Shown in pieces: positions 1 to 8,905 of a DNA stretch of 64,000 bases (position 1 is its first letter; every line of letters starts with the position of its first letter). The notes under the pieces are model-generated. The model was given only the letters and a program-made list of their open reading frames with translations. It ran no database searches and was not told the origin of the DNA. The stretch is from the NCBI GenBank assembly GCA_009602725.1, contig WELB01000165.1, positions 140,962-204,961 on the forward strand. The letters run 5' to 3'. A program made the translations under genes and the position numbers. This stretch comes from Spirogloea muscicola (taxonomy: Eukaryota > Streptophyta > Zygnematophyceae > Spirogloeales > Spirogloeaceae).

Positions 1-683
1 AAATGCGTCGGTAGTCACCACATCCAGAAGCAGACGTGGCCCGCCGGCCTGTGGGGTGGCCACCAGGTCGACGCGACGAGCGTGGAGACCGTCGGCCCTG
101 GCCTGGAGCGGCATGACGCCGGAGTGCTCCGCTGCCACCGCGAAGCCAGCCTCCACCAGGATGCTGTGCATTGCGTCCCGGAGGCGGTCGTGGGCCGCCC
201 TCCTCTCGCCGCCATGGGAACAGCGCAGGACGTGAGCAGCCAGCTCGCCAGGCTTGGCCCCTCGCTCGCCACACTGGCATTGACGCACGCCCTGGAGGCA
301 TGGAGGCGGCAGCCCCAGGAGCCGGTGGACGGCAGTGCGAAACACCTCATCTGGGAGGGTCAGGGCGTCAGTGATGGGGAGTGCCTGGAGCCACGCCGCT
401 GCCCCCGGGGAGGAGGCCGAATGTAGTCTCGCGCGCCCGCGCAGGTCAGCCTCAGGAAGCTGCAGCACGGCGGTGGTGTAGGCGGCCTTGTCGACGACGG
501 CCACGAAGCGCGCTTGGACGCGCAGGTCAGCGGTGTGCGCGAGGTGCGCAAAGGACCGCCTGGCCGGCCATGTCGGGGTGCGCCGCGAGCAGCTCCTGGT
601 GGGCGGTGCGAAGCGCCACCTGGAACGGCAGCGCGCCTTTGTCCACCTCCACCACCGCCTGCTCCAGTGCACGCCGGCCATGG
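1..683 (-). mobile_element. LINE fragment, C-terminal coding part, runs off the left edge
   Basis: The minus strand encodes the same stretch as the downstream third of the intact LINE at 2545-6444: the part before the C-terminal zinc knuckle, the knuckle itself and the start of the endonuclease. Nucleotide similarity to about 2960-3640 is high (shared blocks such as CGTGGCCCGCCGGCCTGT). Reading is split between two frames, so this copy has at least one frameshift. It stops abruptly at about 683, where a different LINE 3' tail begins, so it is 5' truncated or interrupted; its 3' end lies outside the window. Confidence 0.85.
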
Positions 684-925
684 CCCGACAAAGAATGAAC
701 AGAGTACGAGAAGGGGGCCAGGGGAAGCGCTAAGAAACAGAAACAAAGCTGCTACGAGACACTCAGTAACCCCTGCTAAGCAGCCGCAGATCAGAGATGC
801 TGGGCTCCTGGAAGTGGGTCCCCTGGCCAGAGCCAGAGGCAGCAGCGAGGGCTCTGCCGGCACGAAGGTGCAGCGCCCGGGCCATGGACCTCTGCAGCGA
901 GACGGCCAGGCGCATTCGATACACG
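684..925 (-). mobile_element. LINE 3'-end fragment
   Basis: About 240 bp nearly identical to 2475-2710, covering the last codons of the LINE ORF (LRLLSRGY-like ending region) and the 3' UTR. It is a short 5'-truncated copy in the same orientation as its neighbours. It directly abuts the previous fragment and lacks the terminal hairpin segment seen in other tails. Confidence 0.8.
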
Positions 926-1009
926 AAGAAAGCTCCGACACTACTCTGACTACCCCCTATCCTCGATGGATGGGCGAGCACTTCTGACTAGCCCCGCCAG
1001 CTCAGAAGA

Positions 1010-1200
1010 TGGGCATGCCGGCAGCCTACTTGTCATTCTTGCATCGTCGAGTGTCAGCTTGTCTGCAGCGAGCTCGGGCTCATGCGTTGCATCAGAAAGC
1101 TGGTCGAGCCTTAGCTGGTAGTTCAAGAGCTTGTCGATTGCCGTCCGGTATTCGAGCATCAGTTAGCGACCTCTATGTGCTGACTCGTGGTTACTGTGCG
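1010..1200 (+). mobile_element. LINE C-terminal fragment, diverged subfamily
   Basis: Plus-strand translation reads LQRARAHALHQKAGRALAG and later SVSDLYVLTRGY. It matches the end of the intact LINE protein (LQRSMARALHLRAGRALA, then SISDLRLLSRGY). It is diverged well beyond the other copies and lies in the opposite orientation, so it is an older subfamily member. Only the last 60 or so codons are present. Confidence 0.75.
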
Positions 1201-1589
1201 GGTCAGCTTAGCAGCAGGTGACGTACATTTGACAATTTGCTTGCCTTTGTACTGGCCACACATAGCTTCCCCATCTGTGATTACACACGCATATCCCCTC
1301 TGGTGCGGAGCATGGCCTCAAGCTCGCGGCACAACAACTGACACTGGCGGCGCGGTAACGATCCATTGCAGCCGGCGAGCGCAATTTGGTCCCAAGCACA
1401 TCCTTACAACGTGCTAACTCGGCGCTGAGATGCCTCGAAGAATAAGTGGCACTCCTAATGGGGGCAAGGGCTGTGAAAAGCCAGCCCGAAAACTGTGGAC
1501 AAAAGTTCGAAGGGGCCGAAAACGCTTAGCAGCTACGAAGGTGCCTGAAGAAGCTACGTCAGAACGGGGGAGGATGGACCACTCGGTAC
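1201..1589. other. Unassigned stretch
   Basis: About 390 bp between LINE fragments. I see no coding similarity, terminal repeats or RNA gene. A 71-codon open frame here has no recognisable motif and is not called. Confidence 0.5.
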
Positions 1590-1745
1590 TTACGAGTGAG
1601 GAGCCTCAATCCGACAGACTAGCTGCCGGAAAACCATCCCCCTGACGAAAGCCGGAGGCGCAGCGAGAGCACGGCCAGTACGCAGATGCAAGGCTTGGGC
1701 CAGGGACCGCCGAAGGGAGACCGACAATCTCTTCCGATAGACTCG
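1590..1745 (-). mobile_element. LINE 3'-end fragment, third subfamily
   Basis: The order CTAGCTGCCGGAAA, CCCCTGACGAAAGCCGGAGG, then a Gly/Ala-rich codon block parallels 50380-50440 and 53350-53420, which are 3' ends of LINE copies on the minus strand. It is short and diverged. Confidence 0.55.
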
Positions 1746-1879
1746 AGCTCGACCTCAACCTCGAGCTCCATACCATTGCCCCCTCTTGGGACAGCAGCCC
1801 ACGACCTCCTTCGCACTGCCATACACGCCTTCTTTCTGGACTTTTCGTGAAGGCATCGTTTTGGCCCTTGGGATTTTGT

Positions 1880-2420
1880 GCATTCTTTTCGGGCTGGCCT
1901 ATGGCCGCGCACTTTCTTCTTTCTGGAGGCGGGCTCTATGGTGGCCGCAGATAACACATCGGTCATGCCAATCCAGCGAAAGGCCGACAGCTTCCACGCA
2001 CTAACAGTCGACCTGCTGGCCACTCCACTGGCTAGTGGACCGCACCTCATTGCAACATGGTGACGACAGACGTATTCGACTGCGCCAACACCCTCTATAC
2101 CGCCAAGGCAGGGCTTGCAGTGGCCAGAGCCGCCCGAGGCAAGGAGGCGAAGCATGCTGACCTTGTCCATTCCTTTGGGCTGGCCTTTCCTGGCCACCAG
2201 TCAATCTGGCCGCGCTTCTTCTTCTCTGCCTGAACAATGTGTCGGCTTGAATTGGCCTCCATCTCATTTCATGCGCCCTACGCGCCTTCTCTCTTTCTTC
2301 TGCTGACCGCCTGCGGGAGGACGACATTTCCCCCTTGCCATCGACGTCCACGGGGCGCTCATCGATTGGTGGCTCAAGCTCCTGCACCGGCTAGCCCCCA
2401 GCACGGTGTCTCATCGTCAC
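1880..2420 (+). mobile_element. LINE endonuclease-region fragment with a tail repeat inserted
   Basis: Plus-strand frames read MPIQRKADSFHALTVDLLA and, farther on, LAIDVHGALIDWWLKLL, matching MPIQHRADGLHARRVDLVA and LAIDTHGALGARWLELL of the intact LINE. The reading frame is lost by frameshifts. Between about 2157 and 2305 a separate block (CCTTGTCCATTCCTTTGGGC onwards) interrupts it; this is the same short tail type found at 63694-63775 and 63878-63960. A tail-like piece also precedes it at about 1890-1925. Confidence 0.75.
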
Positions 2421-2450
2421 CAAGGGGGCAGACCAATATCAGAGAATAGG

Positions 2451-2469
2451 GGCTGGAACAACCAGCCCG
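2451..2469 (-). other. LINE 3'-terminal stem-loop
   Basis: GGGCTGG-AACAA-CCAGCCC is a perfect 7-bp stem with a 5-nt loop, about 75 bp beyond the stop codon. The same stem with other loops occurs in most LINE tails of the window (6791, 7978, 53776, 63480). LINE 3' stem-loops are known recognition sites for the element's reverse transcriptase in other families; that role is inferred here. Confidence 0.75.
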
Positions 2470-2544
2470 AAAAAGAATGAACAGAGTACGAGAAGGGGGC
2501 CAGGGGAAGCGGTAAGTAACAGAAACAAAGCTGCTACGAGACAC

Positions 2545-5500
2545 TCAGTAACCCCTGCTGAGCAGCCGCAGATCAGAGATGCTGGGCTCCTGGAAGTGGG
2601 TCCCCTGGCCAGAGCCAGAGGCAGCAGCGAGGGCTCTGCCGGCACGAAGGTGCAGCGCCCGGGCCATGGACCTCTGCAGCGAGACGGCCAGGCGCATTCG
2701 ATACACTTGCGCCAGCGACCCGGCTGCAGGGAAGTCAACCGGCTCCCCATGGAAGCGCCGGGCGATGGTGTGGCGGGCGAGTTGGGTGAGCAGCTCGAGC
2801 CACCGAGCGCCCAGCGCCCCATGTGTGTCGATGGCCAACGGGAAGAACTCGTCTTCCCGCGGATGATCCGCGTACTTCAGCTCTTTGGCCCGAGCAGCGC
2901 AGGCGACCGCATACCCAGCCGTGGTGGCACATTTGGCTGGGTGTGAGCGGTCATAGGCATCAGTAGTCACCACGTCCAGGAGAAGACGTGGCCCGCCGGC
3001 CTGTCGGGTGGCCACCAGGTCTACACGCCTGGCATGGAGACCGTCGGCCCTGTGCTGGATTGGCATGATTCCGGAGTGCTCTGCTGCCACGGAGAAACCA
3101 GCCTCCAACAGGATGCCATGCATTACGTCGCGGAGGCGGTCGTGGGCCGCTGTCCGCTCTCCGCCGTGGGAACAGCGCAGAACATGAGCAGCCAGCTCTC
3201 CAGGCTCGGTCCCGCGCTCGCCACACTCACATTGACGCACACCCTGGAGACATGGCGGCAGTAGGCCCAGGAGCCGGTGGACGGCACTTCGGAATACCTC
3301 GTCCGGGAGGGTGAGGGCGTCGTAGAGGGGGAGGGCCTGGAGCCACGCCGCAGCCCCCGGGGAAGAGGCCGAGTGGAGTCTCGCGCGCCCGCGCAAGTCG
3401 GCCTCGGGGAGCTGGAGCACGGCGGTGGTGTAGGCGGCCTTGTCGACCACTGCCGCGATGCGCGCTTGGACGCGCAAGTCGGCGGTGTGCGCGAGGTGCG
3501 CAAAGGATACCGCCTGGCCGGCCAGGTCCGGGTGCGCCGCGAGCAGCTCCTGGTGGGCGGAGCGAAGCGACACCTGGAACGGCAGCGGGCCCATGTCGAC
3601 CTCCGCCACCGCCTGCTCCAGTGCCCGCCGGCCGTGGACCAAGAAGCGCTGGGCCACGGAGGCGGCAGTCTGCGCCCAGCTGCCGAGGTATGCCGCCCGG
3701 CAAGAACGAGCGAGCGGGCGCAGGCCGAGACCACCGTGGCTGAGGGGTAGCGCCGCCTGGTGGATAGCTGCTGGCGACTGGAGGAAGCCCTGGTGGCGGA
3801 CCAGGGCCGCCAAGCTCGCCACCATGCTTGCATCGAAATCTGCATACGCTGCCAACGCCCCAGGGGACGGCGGAGTGGCCCGCGTCAGGTACTGGGGCCG
3901 CTGCCCAATGGCCCTGGTCAACATGGCCAGCGATAGTTGCATGTCGTCCAGCTCGGGAAGCCGGGCCGCAGGCTGAAGGTGCTCCGCCAGGCGGGCTCGC
4001 AGCTGCCCCTCCACGAAGGACGGCGCGCCGATGGGGACCCCCAGCAGGGTGAAGCCATCTGCTGGAGTTTGGCAGCCGGTGGGCAGCGTCAGGTTGGGTG
4101 GGAGGCCGCTGGGAGACCAGGCCGCGCACTTTGACGCCCGGGTGGACAGGCCGAGGGTGGCCAGCTGCAGCTCAAGGGTGATGAAGGCCGCCGCCACGTC
4201 TTCCGGAGGGCCGACGATGGTGGTGTCGTCCGCGAAGGAGGGGAGTAGGACTCCTGGGTGTGCCGCGGCGGTTGCCTGCAGGGCCCGGTGGTGAGCGAGC
4301 GCAAAGTAGAAGCCGGCGAGGGGGTCTCCTTGCCGCGTGCCCGCTTGGGACTGCAGGACCTCCACTTGATCTCCCCCTGTCCGCCAGAGGAGGTCGCTGG
4401 GCTGACCGTACCCCAAGCGGAAAAAGGGTACCAGGGAGGGGAAGGATGCCCGGAGCTCCTCCGCAATGCTGGCGCGCTCCACAGTGTTGAAGGCATTCTT
4501 CACGTCAACGGCCAGCACCAGCCACCCCGGGTGCTGGTCCAAGGTCGCACGAACCCCATGGACGACGGCCTCGCCCCCACTCCGCAGCCCCGCGCCGTAC
4601 TGGTGTGGCGCCATGTGCACCTGCGCCGGCCCCGCATGCTGCTGCCAGAGTACGCGGCTCACCAGGCGGTACAGGACCTCCCCAATGGCAATGGGCCTGA
4701 CTCCCCCGCTCGGCTTGTCGAGGGCGAGCAGCGTGCTGGTGCACAGTACGCCGCGGATGCTGGCCGGCACATTGTCGCGGGCCATATGCTGGCAGATCTG
4801 CAGCAGCGCGTTGAAGTCTGTTGCCTCACCCTCAAGGAAGATCTCCCGCAGGTGCTCAGTTAGCATGCGGGAGGGGCCGCCGGCGGCTGCGCGACGGCTG
4901 GTCTGGAGAGCCTTCATGAGGGCGTCGGCGTCCAAGACCACCTCCTCCGGCGGGGCGAACGCGGCCAACCACGGTGGCAGGGGGGAGCTGGACGGGGGGT
5001 GGAGGGAGTCCAGAGCCGCCCGGGTTGCCGCATTGGTCGGCGCCAGCATCGCATCGTCCAGGGCCTGCACAGCCCGGGAGAGCTCGCCCGCGTGGCCGTA
5101 GCGAAGAGCCCTGCGGACGCTGGCGGCCCGGTCGTGTGTTGCCCCTCGACCACCACGGTTGGCTTCGGATGCCGCCACGGCTGCGTCGTGCCTCGCCAGG
5201 AGCTCCTCCCAGTGCCCGCTCTCGAACAACTGGACGCGTTCCAAGAGGGGCTGCTGGCCCTGCTTGCGGCTGTCGAGAGAGACCCGCCCGAGCAACAGCC
5301 GGGGGAAGAGGATGAACAGCTTCCACGCCGCCTCGTCTCTGTGGTCCACGACGATCCGCTGTGTCACCGGGCGGAGCGCGCGGCGGAGGTGTGGGCGTGC
5401 CCAGCGTGGAACATGGCGTAGGAGCGGCAGGGCCGCCTGGCGGTGAACTGCGGCCAGGTCAAGGTCGGCCAGCCACTGCCAGTGGTGAGGCGTGGGCGGG

Positions 5501-6444
5501 GACGGCGCGGGAGGCCTGCCTGGTCTGCCCCGACGACCACCCGCCGCCGCTGCGCTCCGCGCCTGCTCCGCACGGTTGATGTTGCCCGCGCAAGTTCGCT
5601 GGTGGTTGGACCGGCCGGACCGCGTGGTGAAGGTCCTCTGGCAAAGCTGGCACCGAGGCGGGTCGGGCGAGGGAGGAGAGGGCGACGGCGGTGGAGCCGG
5701 CTCGCTCGGCGGGGGTGGAGGCGGCGGAGATGGGGGGGGCGTCGATGGCGCCGACTGTGGAAGGCTGGGCGGCTCGAGAGGCGGGATGGCGGATGATCGG
5801 GAAGGCGGCGTCGGAGGAGGTGGGGGCGGTGGGGACGTCGGCGGCTGTGGTGACGACGGCTCGGCGGGCGGTAGCGGCTGCCGCACCACTGTCGCCGGAG
5901 AAGCACACTCAGGGGCGTCAGGGCCGAGCACATGGGACATGGTACCCTGAGGATGGAGGAGCGTGGTCACCTCGTGGGTCCCCTCGCTTCTCAGGGGTGG
6001 AGGCGATAACGTTGGTGCCCGACACTTCTCTCGGGCGGGAGGCGATAGAGTAGTGGCCTCCGTGGAATGCTCCGTGGAATGCTCCGTGGAATGCTCCGCC
6101 CGAGTGGATGCCAGGGCCTGGACGATGGGGCTGCAAGCCGCGACGGCCGCTGCGGGCGGCGGGCCGGTGGGGCTGGCATGCCCCTTGCAGTGTCGCCGAT
6201 GCACAGAGACACCATGGGGAGTTGCGAAATCCCGCGGGCAGGTGGGGCACGGCGCGCGCGGGGGCTTCGCAGGCGAGGGTGGCGACGGCGGAAGAAGGGG
6301 GGGCTGCGGCGGAGGTGGCGTGGTGGCGGCATGGAAGGCGGCGAGGGTGAGAAACCGCTGCGCCCACGCGAACTTGGCCGGGGGAAGTTCGGGACTCCGG
6401 CTCCGAGGGCGGCGCCGAGAGCTGCACGCCGCCGCGGACCCCAT
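2545..6444 (-). CDS. LINE polyprotein: zinc fingers, reverse transcriptase, restriction-like endonuclease
   Basis: 1299 codons without interruption. Residues 66-86 form a C2HC finger (C66, C69, H82, C86) and 265-285 a second one (C265, C268, H281, C285), with a Pro/Ser-rich linker and a 12-bp tandem repeat (EHST x3) between. The reverse transcriptase spans about 510-820: GGPSRMLTEHLR, LAVDVKNAFN (catalytic D647), RQGDPL, and FADD at 737-740. A CxC...HxxxC knuckle sits at 1072-1091. Next comes RRVDLVAT...LLLDVVTTD (R1140, D1142, D1157), which fits the R/K-x-D...D pattern of restriction-like endonucleases in early-branching LINEs (R2/CRE/NeSL type). No apurinic endonuclease domain is present. 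By family knowledge the protein binds its own RNA, nicks the target and primes reverse transcription there. The ATG at 6444 is followed by low-complexity but in-frame sequence; a later start would remove the first finger. Confidence 0.88.
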   Translation of the reverse strand: MGSAAACSSRRRPRSRSPELPPAKFAWAQRFLTLAAFHAATTPPPPQPPLLPPSPPSPAKPPRAPCPTCPRDFATPHGVSVHRRHCKGHASPTGPPPAAAVAACSPIVQALASTRAEHSTEHSTEHSTEATTLSPPAREKCRAPTLSPPPLRSEGTHEVTTLLHPQGTMSHVLGPDAPECASPATVVRQPLPPAEPSSPQPPTSPPPPPPPTPPSRSSAIPPLEPPSLPQSAPSTPPPSPPPPPPPSEPAPPPSPSPPSPDPPRCQLCQRTFTTRSGRSNHQRTCAGNINRAEQARSAAAAGGRRGRPGRPPAPSPPTPHHWQWLADLDLAAVHRQAALPLLRHVPRWARPHLRRALRPVTQRIVVDHRDEAAWKLFILFPRLLLGRVSLDSRKQGQQPLLERVQLFESGHWEELLARHDAAVAASEANRGGRGATHDRAASVRRALRYGHAGELSRAVQALDDAMLAPTNAATRAALDSLHPPSSSPLPPWLAAFAPPEEVVLDADALMKALQTSRRAAAGGPSRMLTEHLREIFLEGEATDFNALLQICQHMARDNVPASIRGVLCTSTLLALDKPSGGVRPIAIGEVLYRLVSRVLWQQHAGPAQVHMAPHQYGAGLRSGGEAVVHGVRATLDQHPGWLVLAVDVKNAFNTVERASIAEELRASFPSLVPFFRLGYGQPSDLLWRTGGDQVEVLQSQAGTRQGDPLAGFYFALAHHRALQATAAAHPGVLLPSFADDTTIVGPPEDVAAAFITLELQLATLGLSTRASKCAAWSPSGLPPNLTLPTGCQTPADGFTLLGVPIGAPSFVEGQLRARLAEHLQPAARLPELDDMQLSLAMLTRAIGQRPQYLTRATPPSPGALAAYADFDASMVASLAALVRHQGFLQSPAAIHQAALPLSHGGLGLRPLARSCRAAYLGSWAQTAASVAQRFLVHGRRALEQAVAEVDMGPLPFQVSLRSAHQELLAAHPDLAGQAVSFAHLAHTADLRVQARIAAVVDKAAYTTAVLQLPEADLRGRARLHSASSPGAAAWLQALPLYDALTLPDEVFRSAVHRLLGLLPPCLQGVRQCECGERGTEPGELAAHVLRCSHGGERTAAHDRLRDVMHGILLEAGFSVAAEHSGIMPIQHRADGLHARRVDLVATRQAGGPRLLLDVVTTDAYDRSHPAKCATTAGYAVACAARAKELKYADHPREDEFFPLAIDTHGALGARWLELLTQLARHTIARRFHGEPVDFPAAGSLAQVYRMRLAVSLQRSMARALHLRAGRALAAASGSGQGTHFQEPSISDLRLLSRGY
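6061..6096 (-). repeat. 12-bp tandem repeat inside the LINE ORF
   Basis: Three exact copies of a 12-bp unit (CGTGGAATGCTC) encode EHST repeats in the linker between the two zinc fingers. Length variation here would keep the frame. Confidence 0.9.
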
Positions 6445-6557
6445 GGCAGGCGCCGCCGGCGACGGCGCCGGCGGCGGCCCGGGGTTTAAGAGGGGTGGCG
6501 GCGGCGGCGGCGGCGCCCGCGACCAGACGGGGTATTGAGGGGCGCACTTCTTGTCAC

Positions 6558-7036
6558 AAGGAGCCTTGGGGGCTGAGGCTCGACAAGCAATTCACAAGCC
6601 CGTGTGAAGCCCAGGAGCAGCTCGGCCACCGCAGCCGCTGCCGCACTCTGCTGCGGGGCCACCAGGAGGTGGAGTCGCCGTCGGACGGCCGCGCCACAGG
6701 GCCTGTCTTCCGTTGCGCCTATGCGCTAGTGCTTCACGCGTAGTGGGTTGGCCTCTAAACAAGAAAGAAAGGGCTCGCCCATTGAGGATAGGGGCTGGAC
6801 AAGCCAGCCCAAAAAAGAATGATCAAAGAACGAGAAGGGGGCCAGAGGAAGCCAGAGGAAGCGCTAAGAAAGCAAAGCACACAAAGAAAGAAAGCAGCTA
6901 CAAATTACTCAGTAACCCCTGCTAAGCAGCCGCAAATCAGAGAGGCTAGGGTCCTGGAAGTGGGTCTAAACCCCCTGCGGCCGAACTCAACAAGGACTGC
7001 TCACCCTGACTGCATGTGTAGGGCGAGGTTCCTTAC
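6558..7036 (+). mobile_element. LTR fragment, family C, split by a LINE tail
   Basis: 6558-6760 and 6965-7036 together match the downstream part of family C LTRs (22380-22648, 16600-16884): GGTGGAGTCGCC, the CTAGTGCTT block, then GAACTCAACAAGGACTGCTC and a TTCCTTACA end. The upstream part of the LTR is missing. The two halves are separated by an inserted LINE 3' tail. Confidence 0.8.
6761..6964 (-). mobile_element. 5'-truncated LINE tail with 7-bp target-site duplication
   Basis: About 204 bp of LINE 3' end (last codons plus 3' UTR and stem-loop GGGCTGG-ACAAG-CCAGCCC) inserted in an LTR. TCTAAAC flanks it on both sides (6754-6760 and 6965-6971). The 3' end reads into CTTTCTTTCTT on the minus strand, which looks like the true LINE terminus. 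Confidence 0.85.
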
Positions 7037-7402
7037 AAAGGATCTCTTGCAAAGACACATGTTCACCATCGAGCACATGGAATGCACCACTGTCATATAA
7101 TGCTGCCCTGGCGTTGTCCTCAGCTTTCCGCTTCAGCCGATTTGAAGTGAATGCCGTTTGTAAGCTGTCCACCATCTCCAACAAGACGAACCCCTCAAAT
7201 ACGAACCCCTCGGCCTCTGCACCCTCCTTCTCAACCGTTTGTCAGCCACCGCTATCGACGTCGCTAGTACACCAGCCGACCGCGGCTTGGCTGGCGAAAA
7301 CTGCCTGTCCGGCTTCTTGAATCGCCGTGAACGGCTCCTTTGCAGAATTTAGACCGGAAGGACCTCAAGCTCGGTTACACGCAATATGGTGAGTGCGAGG
7401 GC
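7037..7402. other. Unassigned stretch between LTRs
   Basis: No recognised family. A minus-strand open frame (6987-7184) has a charged, helix-like segment (NRLKRKAEDNARAALYDSG) but no motif I can place. It may be internal sequence of the element to which the family C LTR belonged. Confidence 0.4.
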
Positions 7403-7407
7403 AGGAC

Positions 7408-8422
7408 TGTGACATCTCTGCTCTAATCACACAGTTAGAGTCAGAATGTCCTGGTTTGGATTCGAGCATAGGGTGTTTTGGAGACAACCCTCATACAGGA
7501 GAACGCCAACGCACATACGCGCACAGAGCGCAGCGGAAGTCTTACCCTGAGGCACCGCCCTAGAGCGGTGACTCTACCAATAGACTTACAGAGAGCCGGC
7601 AGGGCCCGCAGCGATGAGCTGCGGCGACGGGCTGGCAGCAACCGGCAGCAGCAGAGCTGTGGCGGCGGCGGCAGCAGCAGGCAGCAGCGGGGCTGGCTAG
7701 GCAGCACCAGGGCTGTGTCTCTCTCGGGCGATGGCCGACCCCCGGAGTCTGACCAAGGCCCACTACTTATAGCGGTTCTCCTGCCACCCTTCCCCTGAGG
7801 GTGTGACGAGGGTCGCCCCCAAGGCTCTCCCTTGGAGGGGCGGGCCTGACAAGGGGAGACGACAAATACAACAGGCTGGCACACAGGGGCCAGTGGCCTT
7901 TAGCACGAGTCCAAGGGACTAGCGCCAAGAGGCCGGCGCGCGAGTCCAAGAAGAAAGTGCTCGCCCATTGAGAATAGGGGCTGGAACAACCAGCCCGAAA
8001 AAGAATCCGAAAAGAATGAACAGAGTACGAGAAGGGGGCCAGGGGAAGCGCTAAGTCAGGGGAGTCCAAGGGACTGCGCGCTGGACAGTGACTAGCGCCA
8101 AGGAGGTGGCGCGCCAGGCCAATAGCCTGGCTCACGGGGTCAAGGGACTGAGGCAATGCAGCCATGAGGACTGGAGAGCTGGTCAATCCGGTCGGCCCGC
8201 GGGGCGCCGGCCTGAGGGAGAGCTGACCCACCCGGCCGGCCTGCAGGGCGTGAGCCCGAGGCGTGCCGACAGGGTACGGAGCCCGGGACCCTCGAACCGT
8301 ACTTAGCTACACGGAGTGCAGCCAAGCTACCCGCACCGTTTGGGACTCCAAACGGTAGATACGTTACGCTCATGTAAGGTTATCGCGCGCCGTTGGCACC
8401 TTCAAACGGCGGAAACATTACA
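7408..8422 (-). mobile_element. Solo LTR, family A
   Basis: It starts TGTGACATC and ends ATTACA (reverse of the TGTAAC...TGTCACA ends of family A). AGGAC is duplicated at 7403-7407 and 8423-8427, so it is a clean solo LTR. It contains the LTR hairpin ACCGCCCTAGAGCGGT at 7554-7569 and an inserted LINE tail at 7951-8061. No internal region is attached. Confidence 0.9.
7951..8061 (-). mobile_element. Minimal LINE tail (111 bp) with 9-bp target-site duplication
   Basis: The shortest clean LINE insertion in the window. GAGTCCAAG occurs at 7942-7950 and 8062-8070 around it. It holds only 3' UTR, including the stem-loop GGGCTGG-AACAA-CCAGCCC, and ends (minus strand) in GGGCGAGCACTTTCTT. It defines the LINE 3' terminus better than the full-length copy does. 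Confidence 0.9.
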
Positions 8423-8472
8423 AGGACAACAAGAACCTGGCCGAGCAGACATCTTCTGCGAGCAGCGCGCCT

Positions 8473-8513
8473 GCACGTCACATCAGTCGCAGGCACGTCA
8501 CACAGCACGTCAC
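8473..8513. repeat. Three copies of GCACGTCAC
   Basis: GCACGTCAC occurs at 8473-8481, 8493-8501 and 8505-8513 in the unassigned spacer just left of the Harbinger element. It is an ACGT-core repeat; whether it does anything is unknown. Confidence 0.7.
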
Positions 8514-8905
8514 TGAATACGTCCACCACGATCAGTGGGAGAGCGCAGACGGGCCGAGCCCACGGGAGTCCTGCGATCAATATGACGCGCAGGGTGCCGC
8601 TTTCAGACGAAGCTGCTCGTCTTGGTGCTCAAAAATCTGCCCGTCGCACTATCTAGGGCCTGTCTACTCTTGGTCGCGCGGTCACGCACGTGCTGACCGC
8701 CGGGTCAAGGGTTTGGTCGCCGCCACGGAGGCCGAGGCCGCCTGCACGTGCGGTACCACCTCCCAAGCCCCGCCAGGTCGGATTGGCTGCCCGGCGCGCT
8801 AGGGCAGCAGTTTCAAACCCCGGCAGCAGCGCCGCCTCCCGCCTCCTGGTCGAGTGCCTCCGCAGGCGCACGCTCCCCCCTCCCGCTCCGACCAGGCCTG
8901 CAGGC

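Larger units (their letters stand above)
2444..6520 (-). mobile_element. Full-length-looking LINE (non-LTR retrotransposon, endonuclease of restriction type)
   Basis: One continuous element on the minus strand: a 5' leader of about 75 bp (6445-6520), a single 1299-codon ORF (2545-6444), and a 3' UTR of about 100 bp ending in a stem-loop at 2451-2469. The 5' limit is set by comparison with the second copy near 52913, where both share CGGCGGCCCGGGGTTTA and then diverge. The 3' end lacks about 20 nt (AATGGGCGAGCAC then a CTTTCTT-like end) kept by short tails elsewhere. There is no poly(A) tail. A target-site duplication is not clear; GACCA occurs near both ends but is short. It could be recently active or have lost only its extreme 3' end. 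Confidence 0.85.
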
